Part shown: in pieces, positions 59,068 through 64,000 of the stretch
Position numbering within the stretch: position 1 is the stretch's first letter
Layout: each line of letters opens with the position of its first letter
Assembly (NCBI GenBank): GCA_949282555.1
Contig: CASDPK010000002.1
Coordinates: 62,001-126,000, forward strand
DNA from: an uncultured Lentisphaeraceae bacterium
Lineage (GTDB): Bacteria > Verrucomicrobiota > Kiritimatiellia > RFP12 > DVOR01
DNA length: 64,000 nucleotides
Direction of reading: 5' to 3'
The notes under the pieces: model-generated
The model's input: only the letters and a program-made list of their open reading frames with translations
Databases searched by the model: none
What the model was told of the DNA's origin: nothing
Made by a program: the position numbers and the translations under genes

Positions 59068-60300
59068 ATGAATCGCAGAGCCTTTCTCGTTTCCCTTGGA
59101 GCCGTTGGTGCCGGGGCGGCACTCGTCCCCGAACTCCGCGCCGCTGAGGCCCCCGCCGCACCCAAGGCGGAGGGCGGCAACGATGTGTTTGCCTTCCCTC
59201 CCTACGCCCAGCTCACCGCTCCCGGCACGCTTGACATCCGCTGGCGCACGAAGCGCCCGGCCACGGCCTTTGTCTATTGGACGCAAGACCCCGCGTCTCC
59301 CCGCGAGCAATGGGCCCGCGCCTGCCGGACGGAAGATGGCATGATCGCCGCCAACGAGACCTCCCACTGCGTGACCCTTCGTGGGCTCGACCCCGCCAAA
59401 CCCGTCTGCTTCGAGGCCGTCAGCGAGCCCATCCGCAGTTTCGGGGCCTACAGCATCAAGCGCGAGGCCGCGGCAGCCGGCGGCAAGCGCACCTTGCGGC
59501 CGACGCTCGGAGAGGCGGGAAGCCTCACGGCAGCCGTCTTCAATGACCTTCACGGCAAAGTTGAGCTGATACAGAAACTGCTCGCGGTGCCCACGGTGGC
59601 GGAGGCAAAACCCGCCTTCGCCGTCTTCAACGGCGACTGCGTGGACGACTGCGGCGACCAAGCGGGCGTGGAGCGGCGCTTCCTGCGGGCGCTCCCTCCC
59701 CTGAACGAAGCCGGCCTCGCGGCGCTTTTCCTGCGCGGCAACCACGAATATCGCGGGGCCATGGCGCGCCGTATCCGCAACAATCTCTCGCCCTTGGCCT
59801 GCGGTCGGTACTACGGCGCCTTCACCCTCGGCCCGGTGCGCTTCCTCTGCATCGACTCCGGCGAGGACAAACCGGATGACGCCCCCGTCTATGGCGGACT
59901 GCTCGCAACGGATGCCTACATTGAGGAACAAGCCGCTTGGCTCGCCCGCGAGATTGAGACGCCGGAGCACAAGGCCGCCCGTTGGCGCGTGGCGTTGCTC
60001 CACATCCCGCCCACCTGCGGCAACATCGGCGACAACGACAAATGGTATGGCCCCACCCGCCTGCGCGAACGTCTGGACCCCCTCTTTGCCAAAGCCGGCC
60101 TCACGGCCATGCTCTGCGCCCACACGCACGTCTACAGCTTCCATCCGCCGACCAAGACCGGGCGCCCCTATCCCATCATGATTGGCGGCGGCCCCTCCGA
60201 AAAGGCCGCCACCGTGATGCTCCTGCGCGCCGACGCCACGCGTTTTGACCTCACGGCCTACCGCGCCGACGGCTCGGCGCTCGATTCGGTGAAGGCTTGA
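59068..60300 (+). CDS. Exported metallophosphoesterase, tandem copy 1
   Basis: The 410-residue product starts with a Tat-like signal (MNRRAFLVSLGAVGAGA). A fibronectin-III-like N-terminal domain follows (residues 40-140), and then a calcineurin-fold phosphoesterase with FNDLHGK (Asp, His), FNGDCVDD (Asp), LRGNHEY (Asn, His), LLHIP and AHTHVYSF. This resembles purple-acid-type phosphatases without the N-terminal Asp of some relatives. It would cleave phosphate esters outside the cytoplasm. The gene is followed at 2 bp by its paralogue. An AGGAG site precedes the ATG. Confidence 0.82.
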   Translation: MNRRAFLVSLGAVGAGAALVPELRAAEAPAAPKAEGGNDVFAFPPYAQLTAPGTLDIRWRTKRPATAFVYWTQDPASPREQWARACRTEDGMIAANETSHCVTLRGLDPAKPVCFEAVSEPIRSFGAYSIKREAAAAGGKRTLRPTLGEAGSLTAAVFNDLHGKVELIQKLLAVPTVAEAKPAFAVFNGDCVDDCGDQAGVERRFLRALPPLNEAGLAALFLRGNHEYRGAMARRIRNNLSPLACGRYYGAFTLGPVRFLCIDSGEDKPDDAPVYGGLLATDAYIEEQAAWLAREIETPEHKAARWRVALLHIPPTCGNIGDNDKWYGPTRLRERLDPLFAKAGLTAMLCAHTHVYSFHPPTKTGRPYPIMIGGGPSEKAATVMLLRADATRFDLTAYRADGSALDSVKA

Positions 60301-60302
60301 AG

Positions 60303-61541
60303 ATGAAGCGCCGAACCTTCTTGGCCGCACTCGGGGCCTCCGCCGCGTTGCCTTCCCTCACCCTGGGGGAGGCCGCCGCCCCAACCTCCCCAAAAGAGGA
60401 GGGCAAGGCCGCGTTCGTCCAGCCGCCCACGGCGCAAATCGTGGGGGCGGACGCTTTGGCCATCTGCTGGCGCTCGGCCACGCCCAGCGCGGGAACCGTC
60501 TTTTGGACGCAAGACCCCGCACTTCCGCGCGAGCAATGGGCCGCCGCCCGGCGCACCTCCGAAGGGCTTGTCTGCTCCAACCGTTGCGACCATCTCGTGA
60601 CCCTGCGGGGCGTCGATTTCACCCGCCCGGTGCGCTTTGAGGTCGAGAATATCGCCGTGACCATGGACCCGTGGTGGACCCATTTCGGGAAGCGCGAGAC
60701 CTCCGGCATTCTCGAAGTGGGCCCGCTCGTCCGTGAGGGCGGCCTTTGCTTTGCCGTGCTCAACGACCTCCACGGCAAAGCCGCCACCCTCGTTCCCCAA
60801 TTGTTGGCGCTCCCCGCGGTGGCCAAGGCCCGCCCCGCCTTTGTGGTGCTCAACGGCGACTGCGCCGGCAATTGCGCTTCGCCCGAGGCGCTCCGCAAGG
60901 CACTGCTTGGCACCATGGCCGACCTCACGGCAAAGGGCATCCCCTTCCTCTTCGTCCGCGGCAATCACGAATACCGCGGCACCATGGCCCGCCGTTTCCG
61001 CGAAGCCTTCGCGCCGTTGGCCGACACGGGATTGGCCTATGGCGCCTTCACGCTGGGCGGTGTGCGGTTGCTTGTGTTGGACTCGGGAGAGGACAAGGTC
61101 GACGGTCACCGCGAGTATTGCGGCCTGCTGGCCTGTGAGGCGCACATGGCCGAGGGAAGCGCTTGGCTCCGCCGTGAGATTGCGTCCGAGGCGTGGAACG
61201 CCGCCACCCGCCGTCTGGCCTTCTGCCACATCCCGCCCACAAACGGGGACCCGAAGTCCGACGCTTGGCATGGAGCCACCCGTCTGCGCAAAGCGATTGC
61301 CCCGGCGCTCGCGGAAGGCCGGATTGACCTCCTCATTTCCGCGCACGATCACCGAGCCTCCAAGCTCCCCGCCAAGGGCCCCGAGCGCCCTTATCCCACG
61401 CTCATCGGCGGAGGCCCCACCGAAACCTCTGCCACGGTTCTGCTGGTTCAGGCCTCCGCCAAAGCGGCGCAGGCCACCACTTATCGCCTCGATGGTTCTG
61501 CCCCTGAAGCGTTGGCGGTGCAACTCGGCGCTCCTGCCTGA
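60303..61541 (+). CDS. Exported metallophosphoesterase, tandem copy 2
   Basis: The 412-residue paralogue of the preceding gene has a KRRTFLAALGASAA Tat-like signal and Fn3-like region. Metal motifs are LNDLHGK, LNGDCAGN, VRGNHEYRG, FCHIP and SAHDHRASK. Two differences are visible: the second Asp run is GDCAGN instead of GDCVDD, and the last His motif is AHDHRA instead of AHTHVY. The two genes are clearly duplicates and probably co-transcribed. The difference may tune metal or substrate. The ATG at 60303 was used; a TTG at 60297 is also in frame. Confidence 0.82.
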   Translation: MKRRTFLAALGASAALPSLTLGEAAAPTSPKEEGKAAFVQPPTAQIVGADALAICWRSATPSAGTVFWTQDPALPREQWAAARRTSEGLVCSNRCDHLVTLRGVDFTRPVRFEVENIAVTMDPWWTHFGKRETSGILEVGPLVREGGLCFAVLNDLHGKAATLVPQLLALPAVAKARPAFVVLNGDCAGNCASPEALRKALLGTMADLTAKGIPFLFVRGNHEYRGTMARRFREAFAPLADTGLAYGAFTLGGVRLLVLDSGEDKVDGHREYCGLLACEAHMAEGSAWLRREIASEAWNAATRRLAFCHIPPTNGDPKSDAWHGATRLRKAIAPALAEGRIDLLISAHDHRASKLPAKGPERPYPTLIGGGPTETSATVLLVQASAKAAQATTYRLDGSAPEALAVQLGAPA

Positions 61542-61606
61542 CGGAGGACTTCCATAACGCAAGTGCGCGACGCGACGTTTTCACCTCTCACTGAAAGGGT
61601 ACGGTT

Positions 61607-64000
61607 ATGCAACGAAACGTTTGGATGGCTGCTTGTTTGATGGGTGCGCTTTCGGGCGCAGACATCGTCGGCGCCGAGCAGGAGATTTACCGCGACAAGG
61701 CGTACACCTTCGGCGAACGGGCGGTGGATTTGGTGTCGCGGATGACGCTCTCGGAGAAGGCACAGCAATTGCTGTGCGGGCGGGCGCCAAGGGCCCCCGG
61801 GATTGAGCGCCTGGGGGTGCGTCAGTATGAATGGTGGAGTGAGGCGCTGCACGGCGTGGCGCGCGATGGCACGGCCACAAGCTTCCCCACGGGACTGGGC
61901 CTGGGGGCGACGTGGAACCCGGAGCTGATCGAACAGATGGGCCGGGTAACGTCGGACGAAGCGCGCGATAAGTTCAATGACAGCGAATCCCCGCACGGCC
62001 TCGCCTATTGGTCGCCCACCATCAATCTTTCCCGCGATCCGCGATGGGGACGGGCGGAAGAGGCCTATGGCGAAGACCCCTATCATACGGGGCGCATCGC
62101 GTGCGGCTTCATCCACGGCATGCAGGGCGAACACGAGCCAAACGGAAACGGAGCGTACCTCAAGACCTTCGCCACCCCGAAACATTTCTTGGCGAACAAC
62201 AGCGAATGCAACCGCCTCTTTGGATCATCCAACCTCACGGAGACCGCTCTGAGGGAATATTACACGTATGCCTTCAAGATGGCGATCGAAGAGGGGAAGG
62301 CGCAGTCGATCATGACCTCCTACAATGCCGTCAACGGCGTGCCCATGTCGGTGAACACGCCGATTTTGGATGAGATCCTCCGCAGGACCTGGGGATTTGA
62401 GGGCTACATCACAACGGATTGCGACACGATTGAACACATCATCCACCGGCACACGTGGCGGCCGGAGGGCTGGCAAGGGCCGTGGACGCTTGAGGGTGCG
62501 GTGGCGGCCTCCGTCCGTGCGGGCGTGGATGCGAACTGCGGGCGCTCGGTGAGTTGCGGCATCCTTGGGGCAATCAAGCAAGGTTTGCTGACGGAAGACG
62601 ACATGGACCGTTCACTGGTGCGACTCTTCACCGCGCGGATGCGCTCCGGAGAGTTCGATTCGGATGGCGGCCCCTTCGGGAAGATCAACGGCTGCACCCA
62701 CAACGCCAAGGCACAGGCGCTTGCGCAGAAGGTGGCGGAAGAAGCGGTGGTGCTCCTGAAAAATGCGGACGGCATCCTCCCCCTCACCAAGTCCCTGGGC
62801 GGGAAACGCAACCCACGGCTGGTGTTGGTTGGCCAGCGGGCGGACAAGGTGACGTTGGGCGACTATTCCACGCATGAGCCCAAGCACACCTCCACGATTT
62901 TGGAGGGCGTGCGCAGCGCCTTCTTGCGCCATTACCCGCAAGGCATCTTCACCCATATCCGCGGTGGCGGCACCGACAACGGCAATCGGCGGTTCCTGAT
63001 GAACGTTCAGCCGCCGGCGTTGTTGCGCGCGGATGGAAGCGTTGTCGCCCAGCTGGACTGGCGGAAGGCCTCCGCGTTGAACGGTTGCAAAGTCGAGGGA
63101 GCGGGCAATCTGGGATACATGGAGCCGAGCGCAAACCCGTGGGTGAAGTTTGACGAGCTCGATTTCTCCGAGGTGAAGACCTTCCGTGTGCCGATGTCGG
63201 GCGCCGACAACGCCTTCCCCACCACAATGGAAATCCGTCAGGGAACGCCCAATGGCACGTTGATGGCCACGGTGACGCAGGACAAAACGACGGGCGACTG
63301 GCACACCCGTTACCAGGCGAACCTCACCCCGCTCATCGAGGGCGGTTACAATTCCAAGCAGCGCGATGTCTACTTCGTGTTCAAGTCCGCCGCGCGCAAA
63401 AAGGACGTTCTGTGCCCGGTGTCGGAGGCTGTGATCCGTGAGGCCGACGCCGTGGTGGTGTTTGCCGACACCGCCCCCGGCGAATGCGGCTTCCGTGAAA
63501 ACCGTGATGGCGTGAACCTTGACCTGCCGCGTGGGCAGAGCGATTTGATCCGCCAAGTGGCCGCGCTCAACCCCAAAACGGTGGTCTACCTGCAAACCGT
63601 GTCGCAAGTGAACGCGGAACCTTTCCGGAACGAGGTGAAGGCCTTGCTGTGGTCGACCTACAATGGCCAGGCGCAAGGGAATGCGGCGGGGCGGCTGCTC
63701 TTCGGTGAGGCGTCGCCGAGTGCGCGTTTGCCCTTCACGTGGTATACCGACGTGGCACAGCTCGCACCGATCACGGACTACACGCTGACGGCGTCGGACT
63801 CCGGAAAGAACGCGAAGGCCGGCGCCTTGGGCCGCACCTACCTCTACTTCACGGGTGACGTCACCTATCCCTTCGGCTATGGGCTCACCTATTCCTCGTT
63901 CGATTATAAAGATCTGAAACTCTCCGCGGACCGTCTCACGCCGAACGACACGCTCACCGCGACCTTCACCCTCACCAACACCGGTGCCGTCACCGCCTCC
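61607..64000 (+). CDS. GH3 glycoside hydrolase with inserted CBM6-like domain, 3' end cut
   Basis: 798 codons are open from the ATG to the window edge. A signal peptide (about 1-23, ending VGAE) precedes the GH3 N-terminal barrel with EWWSEALHGVARDG, INLSRDPRWGRAEEAYGEDP and the nucleophile ITTDCDTI (Asp271). The second GH3 domain starts near EEAVVLLKNADG. It is interrupted by a CBM6-like beta-sandwich (KFDELDFSEVKTFRVPMSG to FKS, about residues 510-600), then resumes with ADTAPGECGFRENRDG. A fibronectin III-like domain begins at the edge. The layout matches beta-xylosidase/glucosidase relatives. The substrate is probably a beta-linked glycan. An AAAGGG site precedes the ATG. Confidence 0.85.
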   Translation, partial: MQRNVWMAACLMGALSGADIVGAEQEIYRDKAYTFGERAVDLVSRMTLSEKAQQLLCGRAPRAPGIERLGVRQYEWWSEALHGVARDGTATSFPTGLGLGATWNPELIEQMGRVTSDEARDKFNDSESPHGLAYWSPTINLSRDPRWGRAEEAYGEDPYHTGRIACGFIHGMQGEHEPNGNGAYLKTFATPKHFLANNSECNRLFGSSNLTETALREYYTYAFKMAIEEGKAQSIMTSYNAVNGVPMSVNTPILDEILRRTWGFEGYITTDCDTIEHIIHRHTWRPEGWQGPWTLEGAVAASVRAGVDANCGRSVSCGILGAIKQGLLTEDDMDRSLVRLFTARMRSGEFDSDGGPFGKINGCTHNAKAQALAQKVAEEAVVLLKNADGILPLTKSLGGKRNPRLVLVGQRADKVTLGDYSTHEPKHTSTILEGVRSAFLRHYPQGIFTHIRGGGTDNGNRRFLMNVQPPALLRADGSVVAQLDWRKASALNGCKVEGAGNLGYMEPSANPWVKFDELDFSEVKTFRVPMSGADNAFPTTMEIRQGTPNGTLMATVTQDKTTGDWHTRYQANLTPLIEGGYNSKQRDVYFVFKSAARKKDVLCPVSEAVIREADAVVVFADTAPGECGFRENRDGVNLDLPRGQSDLIRQVAALNPKTVVYLQTVSQVNAEPFRNEVKALLWSTYNGQAQGNAAGRLLFGEASPSARLPFTWYTDVAQLAPITDYTLTASDSGKNAKAGALGRTYLYFTGDVTYPFGYGLTYSSFDYKDLKLSADRLTPNDTLTATFTLTNTGAVTAS

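Noticed and set aside
1-64000. tRNA or rRNA genes, CRISPR arrays, IS elements
   Set aside because: No cloverleaf-like TTCGA-centred arms, conserved rRNA words, regularly spaced repeats or transposase motifs were recognised on either strand by eye. A tRNAscan or Infernal run would settle it.

Overview
The window is high-GC, gene-dense bacterial DNA in which neighbouring genes often overlap by ATGA. Four short secreted proteins, plus one orphan tail, end in a PEP-CTERM sorting signal of the form EPTALALLALGVAGxALRRxxA. GatCAB, a reverse rubrerythrin with PerR, pyruvate phosphate dikinase, a TonB receptor and many exported glycan-active enzymes (heparinase-like, GH18, GH101, GH3, a SASA esterase) are also present. 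Together these suggest a strictly anaerobic Gram-negative glycan degrader of the Verrucomicrobiota/Kiritimatiellota type, probably gut-associated. The taxonomic placement is inference; no rRNA is present.

Layout. 0-2.8 kb: a heparinase II/III-like gene (5' cut) and an exported FAD oxidoreductase. 2.8-8.4 kb (minus): TonB-dependent receptor, Lol/MacB-type ATPase and FtsX-type permease, apparently one operon behind a dyad operator. 8.5-9.6 kb (minus): reverse rubrerythrin and PerR, with a PerR box over the -10. 9.9-10.6 kb: a frameshifted PEP-CTERM gene. 10.7-20.6 kb: exported HIU hydrolase, cation/proton antiporter, orphan OppD-like ATPase, ruvA, a degenerate FHA/AAA+ regulator, GNAT, SASA esterase, SEDS protein, exported thioredoxin and MscS. 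20.7-27.7 kb: gatCAB, then an EIIA-CBS protein, a ClC channel and a methyltransferase. 27.8-34.9 kb: PEP-CTERM remnant, PEP-CTERM gene, ABC-F ATPase, large GH18 protein and another PEP-CTERM gene. 34.9-45.3 kb: phosphoglycolate phosphatase, a TPR-like protein, a 3'-5' exonuclease, a GH101 endo-alpha-N-acetylgalactosaminidase, dihydroorotase, Nnr and RarA. 45.5-48.6 kb: three tandem GT2 glycosyltransferases. 48.8-53.3 kb: exported aldo/keto reductase, MerR regulator and PpdK. 53.5-58.1 kb: a four-gene operon of adenylating enzyme, acyl carrier protein, FrhB/left-handed-beta-helix fusion and GT2. 58.1-64 kb: a fourth PEP-CTERM gene, two tandem exported metallophosphoesterases and a GH3 enzyme cut by the window edge.

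The most interesting signals are regulatory and surface-related. Two PEP-CTERM genes have an uninterrupted G8 or G10 tract exactly between the -35 and -10 hexamers, the arrangement known for slipped-strand phase variation. A third has an interrupted tract at the same place. The 53.5-58.1 kb operon resembles a D-alanylation-type activation module joined to surface-glycan enzymes and may be a new decoration system. A GC-rich hairpin repeat family recurs in intergenic spaces. No tRNA, rRNA, CRISPR array, IS element or exosortase gene was seen.
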